A stretch of DNA of 64,000 bases from Desulfovibrio sp. JC010 (GCF_010470675.1 NZ_VOIQ01000015.1:1-64000), one strand, 5' to 3'. Shown: positions 14,931 through 24,229, numbered from the stretch's first letter. Notes: a model not told the origin generated them from the letters alone. Translations and numbers: made by a program.

Positions 14931-16193
14931 TTAAATTCTCGGACCGCCCTGTGGTCCACCGGGCATGATCTTTGACAGAACACTCCCCGAACTCTTGCTT
15001 TTATGGGCAGCCCTGCCGATGATCACCGGAACACCGGGAACAAGGCCTGTGTTTTTTATCACCGTTCCCGTATTGCTGCTGATGCCCGTGCTGACCGGAA
15101 TCCATTTTGGTTTTCCTCCCTCAAGAATATAAATACAGGGGGTGTCTGCATGAGGATGGTCATCGAGCTTAAAACTCAGGGCGGCGCTCGGCACCACCAA
15201 TTCGTTCGTTGCTTTTTCCACTAAAAAATCAGCAGTGGCGGTCATTCCGGGCAGCAGTTTTCCTTCCTTATTGGGGGCATCGACAATGACAGTATAGGTG
15301 ACCACGTCGGAGGTTTCGGTGGGATTCAACTGAATTCTGCTCACGGTTCCATTAAAGACTGCATCGGGATAGGATTGCACAGTGAATCTGACTTGCTGCC
15401 CTTTTTTGACCAGTCCGATATCACTCTCATCCACATTAGCTTCAATTTCCATATCGGAGAGGTCTTCGGCGATGATGAAAAGGGTCGGTGTGCTGTAGTT
15501 GGCGGCCACAGTCTGTCCCACCTCGATGTTCCGTTCGAGGATGACGCCGTCAATGGGTGATTTGATCTGGGCATTTTTGAGATTTGTTTCAGCACTCATG
15601 AGAGCTGCTCTGGCTGAGAGGAGTTGTGCTTTTGTTGTTTTCTTTTCTGTTTCGTAAGCCAGCAATTCCTTGGGGGAGAGATGACCTATCTGTGCTAAAG
15701 GTGTATCTTGTTTGCGCCCTCCCTTGATCTTCCGATAAAGTTCTTCGGCTTTGAAAACTGAATCTTCGCTGGTGTCTACCGCCATGGCCTTTTTGTGCAG
15801 GGCTTCAGCTTTAAGAATATCTGCTTTGGCTGTGTCCACGGATGCCTGAAACAGGTCCAGATCAAGCTCCGCCAATATTTGCCCTTTCTCCACTCGGTCA
15901 TTGTAATCGACCAGCACTTTCTTGATAGTGCCTGAGACCTGTGTTCCCACCTCAACCGTTCCCACGGCTTGAATGGTTCCCGTACATGAGATGGTGTTTT
16001 CCATGTCACCCCTTCTGAGTTTTTCAGTGCGAAAAGCTGACAATTCAGGCTGACCTTGAGCTGAAAGTTCTGACCAATACTTCTGTCCAAACTGGCAGAC
16101 ATAAACAACCCCGCTGATTATGAGCAGAAATTTTAATATCTGTATTCCCGCTTTGAGTGTCTTTTTCATAAACATTATATTTTTGGACGGCAT
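14931..16193 (-). CDS. MacA-like periplasmic adaptor
   Basis: Membrane fusion protein of 420 residues from ATG 16193, preceded by AGAGG. An N-terminal signal anchor (residues 15-35) is followed by the first lipoyl half (GTIQAVGTVEVGTQVSGTIKKV), a long alpha-hairpin, the second lipoyl half (IKSPIDGVILERNIEVGQTV), and a beta-barrel/MP domain. The C-terminal tail is Gly/Pro rich (GGPQGGPRI). It links the inner-membrane permease with an outer-membrane channel. First gene of its operon, divergent from the response regulator. Confidence 0.85.
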   Translation of the reverse strand: MPSKNIMFMKKTLKAGIQILKFLLIISGVVYVCQFGQKYWSELSAQGQPELSAFRTEKLRRGDMENTISCTGTIQAVGTVEVGTQVSGTIKKVLVDYNDRVEKGQILAELDLDLFQASVDTAKADILKAEALHKKAMAVDTSEDSVFKAEELYRKIKGGRKQDTPLAQIGHLSPKELLAYETEKKTTKAQLLSARAALMSAETNLKNAQIKSPIDGVILERNIEVGQTVAANYSTPTLFIIAEDLSDMEIEANVDESDIGLVKKGQQVRFTVQSYPDAVFNGTVSRIQLNPTETSDVVTYTVIVDAPNKEGKLLPGMTATADFLVEKATNELVVPSAALSFKLDDHPHADTPCIYILEGGKPKWIPVSTGISSNTGTVIKNTGLVPGVPVIIGRAAHKSKSSGSVLSKIMPGGPQGGPRI

Positions 16194-16309
16194 AGCGTAC
16201 CTCTTTGCGTAATTGATGACTCGTCTTTTGGTTTCCGGTGTTGACAGCGTCTGCAGATTCAGAAGAACCTGTGAAGATGAATTCCAGATGAACAAAAAAT
16301 ATATTTCTG

Positions 16310-16328
16310 TTCATTTTCTATTCATTTT
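16310..16328. promoter_or_regulatory. Direct repeat TTCATTTT x2, likely response-regulator site
   Basis: TTCATTTT occurs at 16310-16317 and 16321-16328, 11 bp apart, in the divergent region between the adaptor gene and the response regulator. Two direct half-sites with an 11-bp period are the classic target of OmpR/PhoB-family regulators. Confidence 0.5.
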
Positions 16329-16364
16329 TTTGCAATACCGTGTCTTCATAGTTTACGCGGAGGT

Positions 16365-17039
16365 ATGATGAGAATTCTTGTTGTCGATGATGACGTAAAA
16401 TTATGTGAAGTCCTTAAGCGCGGGCTGGAAGAAAACGCATATGCTGTGGACTGCGTGCATGACGGAGACAGCGGTGTTAATTATGCTGAAACAGATTCTT
16501 ATGACCTGATCATTCTGGACATCATGCTGCCGGGCAAAGACGGTTTATCCATTTGCCAAGAACTGCGTTCAAAAAAGATAGGCACGCCCATTATCATGCT
16601 GACCGCCAGAGATACTGTTGAAGACAGGGTCAGGGGGCTTGATACCGGAGCAGACGATTATTTGATCAAGCCCTTTGCTTTTACCGAACTTCTGGCCCGT
16701 ATGCGGGCTTTGCTGCGCCGGGACAGTCCGTCTAAATCACCGGAACTGGCTGCGGGGGAACTGGTCATCAACACCAACACCCGTGAAGTATATTGGAAAA
16801 AAAGCCTGATTCATCTGACCACAAAAGAGTATACCATTCTTGAATATCTGATGCGCAATCAAGGTGCAGTTGTAACCCGCACCATGATTGAATCCCATGC
16901 GTGGGATTATGATTTGGACAGCATTTCGAATCTGGTGGATGTCTACATCCGCAGGATAAGGCAGAAAATCGACCCGGAACAGGGCAAACAGATTATCCGC
17001 ACCGTCAGGGGGGCAGGATATAAGCTGGCAGTGCAATGA
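16365..17039 (+). CDS. OmpR-family response regulator
   Basis: Regulator of 224 residues. The receiver domain has the acidic pair DDD at 8-10, the phosphorylated Asp in LIILDIMLPGKDG (about residue 53), and Lys in YLIKPF (about 104). The C-terminal winged helix is of the OmpR type (LTTKEYTILEYLMRNQGAVVTR, IRRIRQKID). GGAGG precedes the start. The stop overlaps the kinase start (ATGA). Divergent from the MacAB-like operon, its probable target. Confidence 0.9.
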   Translation: MMRILVVDDDVKLCEVLKRGLEENAYAVDCVHDGDSGVNYAETDSYDLIILDIMLPGKDGLSICQELRSKKIGTPIIMLTARDTVEDRVRGLDTGADDYLIKPFAFTELLARMRALLRRDSPSKSPELAAGELVINTNTREVYWKKSLIHLTTKEYTILEYLMRNQGAVVTRTMIESHAWDYDLDSISNLVDVYIRRIRQKIDPEQGKQIIRTVRGAGYKLAVQ

Positions 17040-18514
17040 ATTTCATAAATACTATCAGATTTAAATTTAACCTCTGGTATCTTTCCATCCTCAGTCTTCT
17101 GCTGATATTTTTGGGCTGCGGCATATATTTCGCGTTATCTGAAACTTTGCATCAGAGTCTTGATGATTCCCTTAAAGCCAGAGGTAAGCAACTCGCTGAG
17201 TTTCACGGCATAATCTCGATTATTGCCAGTGGAACTTTTGAGGAGGAAGCCGGAGAACTGGTTTCCATCTACTTTTACGAAAACGGTGAGTTGCACCATA
17301 TCTCTCACAAAGGGCATGAATTCCCGGTGAGAAAAAAAATGATAGATCAAGCCCTTGCAGGCAACAATGCGTTTTCGACGGTCCATTACCAGAAGAATGA
17401 AGGATTAAGGATTTATGCAACCCATTATACAATTGCTGATCCGGCCATTAAACTGGGACGTCGGCCCGCAATAAAAAACGATGGTCAGCTAAAAAAAAGG
17501 GGGCAGAATTCATCAAAAGGCACACAGGATACATGGAAAGTGGGAGTTGATTCTGCTGCTCTGGTCATTGCCCGACCTATAAAATCTATAGGTACAGCAC
17601 TGGATCAATTACTGTACATTCTCCTCGCCGCTATTCCGCTGACCATTGCCATTTCAGGAATTGGAGGCGTTTTCCTTTCGCGTAAGGCATTTAATCCCGT
17701 TGAGGAAATCACCAGAACTGCTCTGGATATAGGTGAACATGACCTAAGCCGTAGAATTCCGGTGGAGACAAATGATGAGCTTGGTCATTTGTCCGAGGTT
17801 CTTAATGGAATGATCGGCAGGATAGAGCGGGCCTTTCAGCGGCAAAAAGAATTTACTGCTGACGCATCACATGAACTAAGGGCTCCGCTGGCTGTTATCC
17901 GTGCAGAAGCGACCCTGACTCTGGAAAAGGAAAGAGATTCCGCAGAGTACCGCAAATCCCTTGAAATGATTGCTTTGGAGTCGGATAAAATGTCTGTGGT
18001 GATCAATCAGTTGCTGACTCTTGCTCGGGCTGATGCAGGCAAGGACTCCCTTAAATTTGAATCAATCCATATGGCTGAATTCATAACCTCCGTATGTGAT
18101 GACATTGAAGTGCTCTGCCGGGAGAAAGGATTGATTCTGGAGCTGTGTTCTTTAGACAATGTGCTTGTCCATGGAGACCGGGAAAGTCTGCGCAGGCTCT
18201 TGGTTAACCTTTTAGGCAATGCCATCAAATATACCAACAGCGGCGGGGTCATCTATGTCGGACTGGAGCAAATTGAAGACTCGGCAGTAATCTCAGTCAG
18301 AGATACCGGGATCGGCATTCCTCCTGAAGATCTGCCTTATGTTTTTGAACGGTTTTACCGTGTTGATAAAGCCCGTTCCAGACATGTGGGAGGCAGCGGC
18401 TTGGGATTATCCATCTGTAAGCAGATTGCAGCTGCCCATAACGGGGAAATTGAAGTGGAAAGCTGTTTGGGGATCGGGAGTAATTTTTATGTGCGGATTC
18501 CTGTTGGGGAGTGA
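17036..18514 (+). CDS. Sensor histidine kinase
   Basis: Membrane kinase of 492 residues. Membrane segments at about 13-35 and 182-205 enclose a periplasmic sensor region of about 145 residues. Next come HAMP (residues 205-258), the H-box FTADASHELRAPLAVIRAEATLTLE, the N-box LLVNLLGNAIKYTNSGG, and the G-boxes VRDTGIGIPPEDLPYVFERFYRVDKAR and GGSGLGLSICKQI. The architecture is of the CusS/EnvZ group. It forms a pair with the overlapping regulator; the signal is unknown. Confidence 0.9.
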   Translation: MNFINTIRFKFNLWYLSILSLLLIFLGCGIYFALSETLHQSLDDSLKARGKQLAEFHGIISIIASGTFEEEAGELVSIYFYENGELHHISHKGHEFPVRKKMIDQALAGNNAFSTVHYQKNEGLRIYATHYTIADPAIKLGRRPAIKNDGQLKKRGQNSSKGTQDTWKVGVDSAALVIARPIKSIGTALDQLLYILLAAIPLTIAISGIGGVFLSRKAFNPVEEITRTALDIGEHDLSRRIPVETNDELGHLSEVLNGMIGRIERAFQRQKEFTADASHELRAPLAVIRAEATLTLEKERDSAEYRKSLEMIALESDKMSVVINQLLTLARADAGKDSLKFESIHMAEFITSVCDDIEVLCREKGLILELCSLDNVLVHGDRESLRRLLVNLLGNAIKYTNSGGVIYVGLEQIEDSAVISVRDTGIGIPPEDLPYVFERFYRVDKARSRHVGGSGLGLSICKQIAAAHNGEIEVESCLGIGSNFYVRIPVGE

Positions 18515-18616
18515 TAGGAGACTCGTTGCTAGTATAGTTTGTATATTCAAACAGGCTTTTAAAGTGTAAGAACTTCGATTTGACTTGAATCTATGAAATA
18601 GCAGGCAGTAGAAAAT

Positions 18617-19126
18617 ATGATAGAAGATTTTCATTGTACCCATTCATCGTTCAGAGAAAATATCCTTGAACACATGCTTATAGGCGAAGTTACCAGAACC
18701 CTATGGAAGAGGGGATACCCAGCAACTGAAGTCATGAGAACAGAAGTCGATGCAATGGGATACGATATTGTGTTCTCAGTCAATGGTTATACTCGGTTTG
18801 TTCAACTCAAGGCTAGAAAAGCTGGGGCTAGAGGAACTTCTTTGTCTGTAAATAGAAGTCTGGAGAATAAGCACGGCGGTTGCGTCATCGTGATTCTTTG
18901 CGATGAAGTTGATTTAGCATTGAAAGGATTTCGCTGGTTCGGGAATAGACCGGATGAAAAGATGACAGAGTTGCCTGATAAAGTAGCAAAACGTCCTACA
19001 GCAAACAGCCAAGGTGTTAAACCAGAATTGAAATCCAAGTGTTTGATGAATTGGGGATTATTTCAGCCAATAGCAGATGTAGAAGAATTGGTTGATGTTA
19101 TGTTTCCTGATTTGGTTTTGACTTGA
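18617..19126 (+). CDS. PD-(D/E)XK-like putative endonuclease
   Basis: Protein of 169 residues. Residues 32-65 read EVMRTEVDAMGYDIVFSVNGYTRFVQLKARKAG: an acidic residue, then D in GYDI, and QLKA, which fits the E-x(n)-D-x(n)-(E/Q)xK core of PD-(D/E)XK nucleases. The rest is not recognised. It is convergent with the Dam gene and lies in a defence-type cluster. It may be a restriction-like nuclease or a sensor that kept only the fold. Start at 18617 has a weak ribosome site. Confidence 0.45.
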   Translation: MIEDFHCTHSSFRENILEHMLIGEVTRTLWKRGYPATEVMRTEVDAMGYDIVFSVNGYTRFVQLKARKAGARGTSLSVNRSLENKHGGCVIVILCDEVDLALKGFRWFGNRPDEKMTELPDKVAKRPTANSQGVKPELKSKCLMNWGLFQPIADVEELVDVMFPDLVLT

Positions 19127-19194
19127 TCTGACAGACTACATGCAAGCTATAATGCTGCATTCTATAATCAATATTATTAGGGAGACCAACAAAG

Positions 19195-20004
19195 TTATTG
19201 TGTGAAGTTAATCCGATACATAGCTTCAGTTGTCTTTTTCCGTTTGTCAGCCTTACCTGCAAGTACACTGTATCGAGAGAGCTGTTTATATTCCCCTATG
19301 TCGTCATAAAGGTCATGAATAGATTTATGGTCAGCATTGCAAATAACAATGTAGGCTCCTCGATTGGCCGCTCTTATTATTGCATTGTGTAGTCTGACTT
19401 GGTCTGCCCAGCTAAATATACTTTCATTATATTTGATAAAGTTGTTGTTATTGTGTTTGACTGTGTATGGAGGATCGACAAAAACGAAGTCATCTTGACC
19501 GGCTTCGTCAATGGTGTTTTCAAAATCTGAACAGCGAATTTCTGAATTTTGAAGTACTGTGGATGCTCCAATGAAGTCATCTGTATCAAGGATTACTTTA
19601 TCTTTTGTTCCAATTGGGACATTGAATTCTCCCTTCTTGTTGACTCTGTATAGTCCATTCCAACATGTCCTGTTCAGATACAAGAAACGAGCCGCTCTCT
19701 CCAGTGGTGTGTCATAGGTGGTTGCTCGTTGGATATAATAGTATTCTTTTGTATGCTGCTGTTGATGCGTTCCCATCATTCTGCTCAAATGGTCGGGGAA
19801 ATCACGTAGTACGCTATAGAATTCTATGAGATCAGAGTTTATATCAGATATGATAGATTGCACTGGTGAAAGTTGAAAATATATAGCAGCTCCTCCGAGG
19901 AAAGGCTCAATAAATCGTTGATATGTTGGTGGCGGATTAAGCTGGTCTTGAGAAATCAGCCAGCGTTTACCGCCTGCCCATTTTAAAAAGGGAACTATCG
20001 GCAT
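19195..20004 (-). CDS. D12-class DNA adenine-N6 methyltransferase (Dam-like)
   Basis: Methylase of 269 residues. Motif I is FLKWAGGKRWLI at the N-terminus with FIEPFLGGAAIYFQL, and motif IV is VFVDPPYTVKHNNN; the central part RAARFLYLNRTCWNGLYRVNKKGEFNVPIG is the Dam target-recognition signature that fits GATC-type enzymes. It overlaps the 3' end of the nuclease-DGQHR gene by 38 bases, so the two are one transcription and probably functional unit. Solitary Dam proteins are common in elements, but the tight coupling suggests a modification partner. Confidence 0.85.
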   Translation of the reverse strand: MPIVPFLKWAGGKRWLISQDQLNPPPTYQRFIEPFLGGAAIYFQLSPVQSIISDINSDLIEFYSVLRDFPDHLSRMMGTHQQQHTKEYYYIQRATTYDTPLERAARFLYLNRTCWNGLYRVNKKGEFNVPIGTKDKVILDTDDFIGASTVLQNSEIRCSDFENTIDEAGQDDFVFVDPPYTVKHNNNNFIKYNESIFSWADQVRLHNAIIRAANRGAYIVICNADHKSIHDLYDDIGEYKQLSRYSVLAGKADKRKKTTEAMYRINFTQ

Positions 20005-22348
20005 AACCTTTCCATTCAGCTGTTGCAGTTTTCAGCCGGGAGTAAAATTCTTGTTTTAACCATTCTATAAAAGCGTAATTCTCTTCGGAATAAACTCTTA
20101 AGCTACTTTTATGTCCGGGAGTTCTTCTTAGCTCATTGAACGATATTAGCCAGTTTAAATAATACTTTTTACCTTTTTGCTCATCAGGCATCTGGATGTT
20201 GAAAACAGACTCAAAATGAGGCCAGTTGTTTTTCTGTTTTGCTATGTCTTTAAGGTCAACTAGGTCTAAATAGGCTTCCTTTGGGAGTTGATCCTGTGGA
20301 CCATAGTCTTGCTGCTTTTTATACGCCTTTTCTTTTGCTCTACGGCTGTCAATGCCTTCTGCCCAATATGCTTTTTCGCCAGAAGCTAATTCTTTTTCAC
20401 CATATACACGTTTAAGGTTCGCTATGACGTAATCCGTTATGTCTTCGGTTAACTTGATGATGTCCAAGTGAGCAGCTTCTGCACGCCCATCTTTTTTTTG
20501 TTGGAGGTAGTCTCTAAAATCTTCGGAGCCAAAGTCTTCATATTCACTCGCCATCAATTCGCACAACCGCCAGAAGTATTCCTTAACCCCTCCCTCACCA
20601 AATTTCCTTGAGAAGTCGTCCTTAATTTGTTCGTCAGTAGCCGTCTTAATGTATTCTCGAATTGTTTTGGTCGACTCAATGAGGATGGTTGCTATCTCAT
20701 CTGGAGGTAAGGAGTCAAATTCAATTTCATCTTTAAATCCCCGATAACGAATAATTTCGTCAATCAAAAGCAGGTGTGCTCTGATTCCGGGGTTTACGGC
20801 AATGTAAGAAGGTGGCTCGTTGGCCCAGCGGTCAGGGTGAGCATTGCAAACTTCCTCGAAATAGAGATTGAGAATTTGCGTGGCTTTTTTGAATGTTTCG
20901 TTGTCTACTCCAGCCGCAAGGGGGCCGGGCACAAGTACATTGTGGACTACTTTTCCAACGAGACCAGAGCGAGTCAGTCCATTAACAAATTCAGGTATGG
21001 TAAGGTTTCTGTTGCCCCCTCCTGTCACACCCTCAATTTTAAATCGGTTGAAAAATACACTCGACGGATCTGAGTTTAGTATTTTTACAATACCCGAGGA
21101 TAGCGCAGAGATTCTTTCTTTAGGGACGGCTGAGTCAATTTTGAGATCAGATAGCAAACTAACCAGAATACTTTTGGGAACGCTTTTTTGTTTGTTATTG
21201 ATTGTGATAAAGAGGTCAGCTTCTTTGTGTGTTGATAGCTTTTCGAAAGCCAAAACAAAAAGACTTTGATCCAAATATTCATCGTCAAGATAAGAATAAC
21301 CATATAATCTATGCTGGCCGTCAATGATCCAAGCACTTCGATATTTTTTGGGCAGTGTAATCCAGCCAAACTTGATGTTTGGATCTGTGTTTTGCTTGCT
21401 TGAAATAGCGTCCCAGCGTGGTGATTCGATCAGGTTTACTAATATATTGGTTGGGAAGTATCCGCCTTTTTCAATGTATTTGCCAATCTCCTTGATGCGA
21501 CTTGGAGTGATCATTCTTTGATATGCGGGCCGTCCGTCAGGGTGGTTCAGGGCTTGGTGGTTTACGAAGGCAATTTTTAACAAGGCTCTTGGAGTGCAAA
21601 CGAAACTGTAAAAGGTCTCGCCTCCAATTTTGCCTTTGATGGCAGGGAGAACAACGTTGTCTAAGCCATGAATTTTTTGCCCTTTCAAGAACTCGGAAAG
21701 AATTTGATATTTTCCTGCTGGGCCCATGTGTTTCAAAAAGGCTTCAAAATAATCAAGTTCGTTTTCAGTAACGATAATAATGTTGCCAGATGTTGCCCGT
21801 TCAATATCCGGCTTAGACCATATAATGTTATTGGTGATATACATCCATATGATTTTTAAAGCTGGTTTACGCCCATATTTGCTATGTAGAGCGTTCCGAA
21901 TTGGCTGTTGTAGATAAATGCTCTCATGAATATCTTTTTGAAGAGTTCGGCGTCCACGTTTTTTTTTGGATTTGCATTCAACGATTACAACCGTTTCATC
22001 ATCTTTGGCAAAGACGTCAATTTGTTTTTTGCCGATTGACCCATCTTCTCTTTCGTAACTGATTACGAATCGATCATCATTTAGTATGGGATAGCCCATT
22101 TTATAAAATAAGGTCCATGCACGATCTTCAAGTAAGACATCATGTCTTTTGTCTTTTTTGATTCGGTATGTGTTTTTATTTGTTCGCTGGATTTCCCAGT
22201 CTTTTTCAAGTCGGCCTTCCAGTTCATGTTTTTTTATAGTCTCTGAATGGTATTTCAGCTTTTTCCTTTTATAAGCTGTGATCCGTTCACTTTTTTTCTC
22301 AAGCAGGGGGGATAAATCAATTTTGGGTGCTTTAATGGGCATAATCAA
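19967..22348 (-). CDS. Nuclease-DGQHR fusion protein
   Basis: Large protein of 793 residues. Residues about 85-175 contain a PD-(D/E)XK-type core: YEREDGSIGKKQIDVFAK, DDETVVIVECKSKKK. The middle (about 275-400) is a DndB/DGQHR domain: YQRMITPSRIKEIGKYIEKGGYFPTNILV followed by SAWIIDGQHRLYGYS. The C-terminal 350 residues are helical and unassigned. DGQHR proteins belong to the ParB/sulfiredoxin-like group and regulate or serve DNA modification systems (DndB, DpdB). A nuclease fused to DGQHR and overlapping a Dam gene is not an arrangement I know as a named system. No dnd or dpd gene is nearby. Confidence 0.75.
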   Translation of the reverse strand: MIMPIKAPKIDLSPLLEKKSERITAYKRKKLKYHSETIKKHELEGRLEKDWEIQRTNKNTYRIKKDKRHDVLLEDRAWTLFYKMGYPILNDDRFVISYEREDGSIGKKQIDVFAKDDETVVIVECKSKKKRGRRTLQKDIHESIYLQQPIRNALHSKYGRKPALKIIWMYITNNIIWSKPDIERATSGNIIIVTENELDYFEAFLKHMGPAGKYQILSEFLKGQKIHGLDNVVLPAIKGKIGGETFYSFVCTPRALLKIAFVNHQALNHPDGRPAYQRMITPSRIKEIGKYIEKGGYFPTNILVNLIESPRWDAISSKQNTDPNIKFGWITLPKKYRSAWIIDGQHRLYGYSYLDDEYLDQSLFVLAFEKLSTHKEADLFITINNKQKSVPKSILVSLLSDLKIDSAVPKERISALSSGIVKILNSDPSSVFFNRFKIEGVTGGGNRNLTIPEFVNGLTRSGLVGKVVHNVLVPGPLAAGVDNETFKKATQILNLYFEEVCNAHPDRWANEPPSYIAVNPGIRAHLLLIDEIIRYRGFKDEIEFDSLPPDEIATILIESTKTIREYIKTATDEQIKDDFSRKFGEGGVKEYFWRLCELMASEYEDFGSEDFRDYLQQKKDGRAEAAHLDIIKLTEDITDYVIANLKRVYGEKELASGEKAYWAEGIDSRRAKEKAYKKQQDYGPQDQLPKEAYLDLVDLKDIAKQKNNWPHFESVFNIQMPDEQKGKKYYLNWLISFNELRRTPGHKSSLRVYSEENYAFIEWLKQEFYSRLKTATAEWKGYADSSLFKMGRR

Positions 22349-22550
22349 CTCTCTGAGATTTATAGATAGTCTTATCTAAGAGGCTGGATACACGAAAAAT
22401 ATCATAAAATCTAGGTAGCCCTGACGAGTGCCTTGTACGAATTTTTAGATGGCATCCTAAAAAGCAAAAAAGGAATGGCATTTTGCTATATGAATGCAGG
22501 CAATATTAGAACCGCCTACATTCCTAGGCTAATTTCCATCAGTCCTATAC

Positions 22551-22583
22551 AAAACACCCCGCCGAAGCAGGGTGTTTTTGTTG
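22551..22583. terminator. Bidirectional intrinsic terminator
   Basis: AAAACACCC (22551-22559) and GGGTGTTTT (22570-22578) form a 9-bp stem with flanking A and T runs. It ends the fic transcript. In the rest of the 314-base gap (22349-22662) I see only the upstream region of the DGQHR gene. Confidence 0.75.
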
Positions 22584-22662
22584 GATTAAAGACGCAGTAA
22601 TATCATTGGAATAACCGAGAGGGATTTCATCTACGTTCTGTACTCAAAAAATAGGTGCATTT

Positions 22663-23898
22663 TTATCTTTTAGCAATCATATCAATATAGTCTTTGCCGA
22701 TGACACTTGGATTGTATATGTCCGGGAAGTAGTACGGCAATGCTTTGGACGGCAGTGCTACTTGTAAAGGTGACTTTGGCGTGGCAGATGTGAGTAAGCC
22801 TTCGTCAATGAGTTCTTTAACAATCTTTCGAGCTGTTGATGTCGCTTTGTTAAGGATAGTGCCAGCCTCACCCCTTTTAACCTTTCCTTGCATAAATACA
22901 GCACGTAGCAGGCGGGCTGAATCTGGATGCAGTTTTCCGCCACGCTTTAAAGAATTGACTTCAACAAACCACTCAATACGCCGCTCAATCGTTTCAAGCG
23001 AAAGCAGGTTGCTCATAAAGCCGATCTGATCAAGACATACTTCAAACATAAATTCTACAAAATCAGCAAGAAGCTCGCTTGCGCTATGAGTAGCCTTTTC
23101 CCCTTCCGGCGCAGGGTCGCATGAAAACAGATTGATCATGTATTCTTCTTTGTTTCTGGACAATCCACGCGACAGTGACCACAGGTTTGATTTATTAATA
23201 TCGCACCGGGCCATATAAAGAGTTGAAAACAAGCGTGACACGCGGCCATTTCCATCCCTGAACGGATGTAACCATGTCAGGCGGTGATGGGAGGCGGCCA
23301 TGGCTATAATCCTCTCATCACCAAAATATTGCTGCTGGTTATAGTCATCTGAAAATTGTTGCAGAGCTACATTCAAATTTTCAGGATTAGGTCCGATCGA
23401 GCCACCTGTTGCGACGTTTGGCCCGACCGAAATAAGTCTGTCTCGAAATTCTCCCGGCAGCACGGGAATATCTGTAAAACCATCTTTTTCATGAGTATAA
23501 AGATGGTCTGGCGACAAGTGGCTGTAAAATCTGGTATGAATCAGCCTCAGCAGGTCTTGGCTGGCGATATTTTTTACAGTGCCATTTTCAATATCGTTCA
23601 TTAGTTCCATTTCTGCCAGAACGTGTGCAGCACATAAGTCTTGTGCGTATCTTTTTTCAGAATCAGCATCAAAACGTTTGTCCATGGCATCTTCAATATC
23701 ACGGAGAGTCGATTTGTGACCTTCAATGAGGTTGCTGTAGTAACTATTGATTAGCCGAAGATGATCTCCAATTACTTTAGCTGTGTCTGCTGCCACCCGG
23801 CCTTCAAGAGAAGCCGATGAGGCGATAACTTCCTGAGCCATATCTTTTAAAGGCCCAATGTCTTTTCGGTCAGGAATTACTATCGGCCAAAAGGTCAT
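22663..23898 (-). CDS. Fic-domain protein (class II, self-inhibited type)
   Basis: Protein of 411 residues. Active-site loop HPFRDGNGRVSR (about residue 213) fits HxFxxGNGRxxR, so adenylyl (AMP) transfer to hydroxyl side chains of target proteins is expected. An upstream helix carries SNLIEG, the (S/T)xxxE(G/N) inhibitory motif in the same chain, as in class II Fic proteins. The C-terminal part has a winged-helix-like domain (RGEAGTILNKATSTARKIVKELIDEGLL). GGAG precedes the start. The upstream region carries four 20-bp repeats. Confidence 0.85.
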   Translation of the reverse strand: MTFWPIVIPDRKDIGPLKDMAQEVIASSASLEGRVAADTAKVIGDHLRLINSYYSNLIEGHKSTLRDIEDAMDKRFDADSEKRYAQDLCAAHVLAEMELMNDIENGTVKNIASQDLLRLIHTRFYSHLSPDHLYTHEKDGFTDIPVLPGEFRDRLISVGPNVATGGSIGPNPENLNVALQQFSDDYNQQQYFGDERIIAMAASHHRLTWLHPFRDGNGRVSRLFSTLYMARCDINKSNLWSLSRGLSRNKEEYMINLFSCDPAPEGEKATHSASELLADFVEFMFEVCLDQIGFMSNLLSLETIERRIEWFVEVNSLKRGGKLHPDSARLLRAVFMQGKVKRGEAGTILNKATSTARKIVKELIDEGLLTSATPKSPLQVALPSKALPYYFPDIYNPSVIGKDYIDMIAKR

Positions 23899-23913
23899 AT
23901 TTTCTCCAATTTT

Positions 23914-24209
23914 GAGCGGTTTGGATAGCGATCTTTTAAGGTTTGTAACTATTTAATTACACAATATTTTGTGTCTTTTCAATGTTGCTGATTTTTCAAA
24001 AAATGAGCGGTTTGAATAGCGATCATTTTGCCCAAGGAAATTCTGCGTGTTAATCAACAACCGATAGAACTATTTTTAGCTATATTTGTAGAAAAAACGA
24101 GCGTTTTAAATAGCGATCTTTTGATGTGTGTAACCTATTGATATAGCGATATCTTGGTTATGGATTAGAGCCTCTGACTTTATCTTTTTGAGCGGTTTGC
24201 ATAGCGATT
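23914..24209. repeat. Four 20-bp repeats, about 91-94 bp apart
   Basis: Consensus GAGCGGTTTGNATAGCGATC at 23914-23933, 24005-24024, 24099-24118 (GAGCGTTTTAAATAGCGATC) and 24190-24209. Start-to-start distances are 91, 94 and 91 bp; the 71-74-bp intervals do not resemble each other. They fill the whole 331-base gap between fic and the HigA-like gene, and the first ends 10 bases from the fic ribosome site. They could be operators, leader RNA elements or recombination sites; spacers are too long and too few for a CRISPR array. Confidence 0.8.
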
Positions 24210-24229
24210 TTCAAGCAGAAAAATAAAGG

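Noticed and set aside
12948-16193. Macrolide resistance (macAB) as a firm function
   Set aside because: The family also exports peptides, lipids and siderophores; ATPase and permease are split and no TolC gene is present, so only a MacAB-like name is used.
22471-22601. Short plus-strand frame across the terminator before fic
   Set aside because: It passes through the terminator stem, has no ribosome site and no recognisable protein features.
23914-24209. CRISPR array
   Set aside because: Only four units of 20 bp, intervals of 71-74 bp, imperfect repeats and no cas genes.
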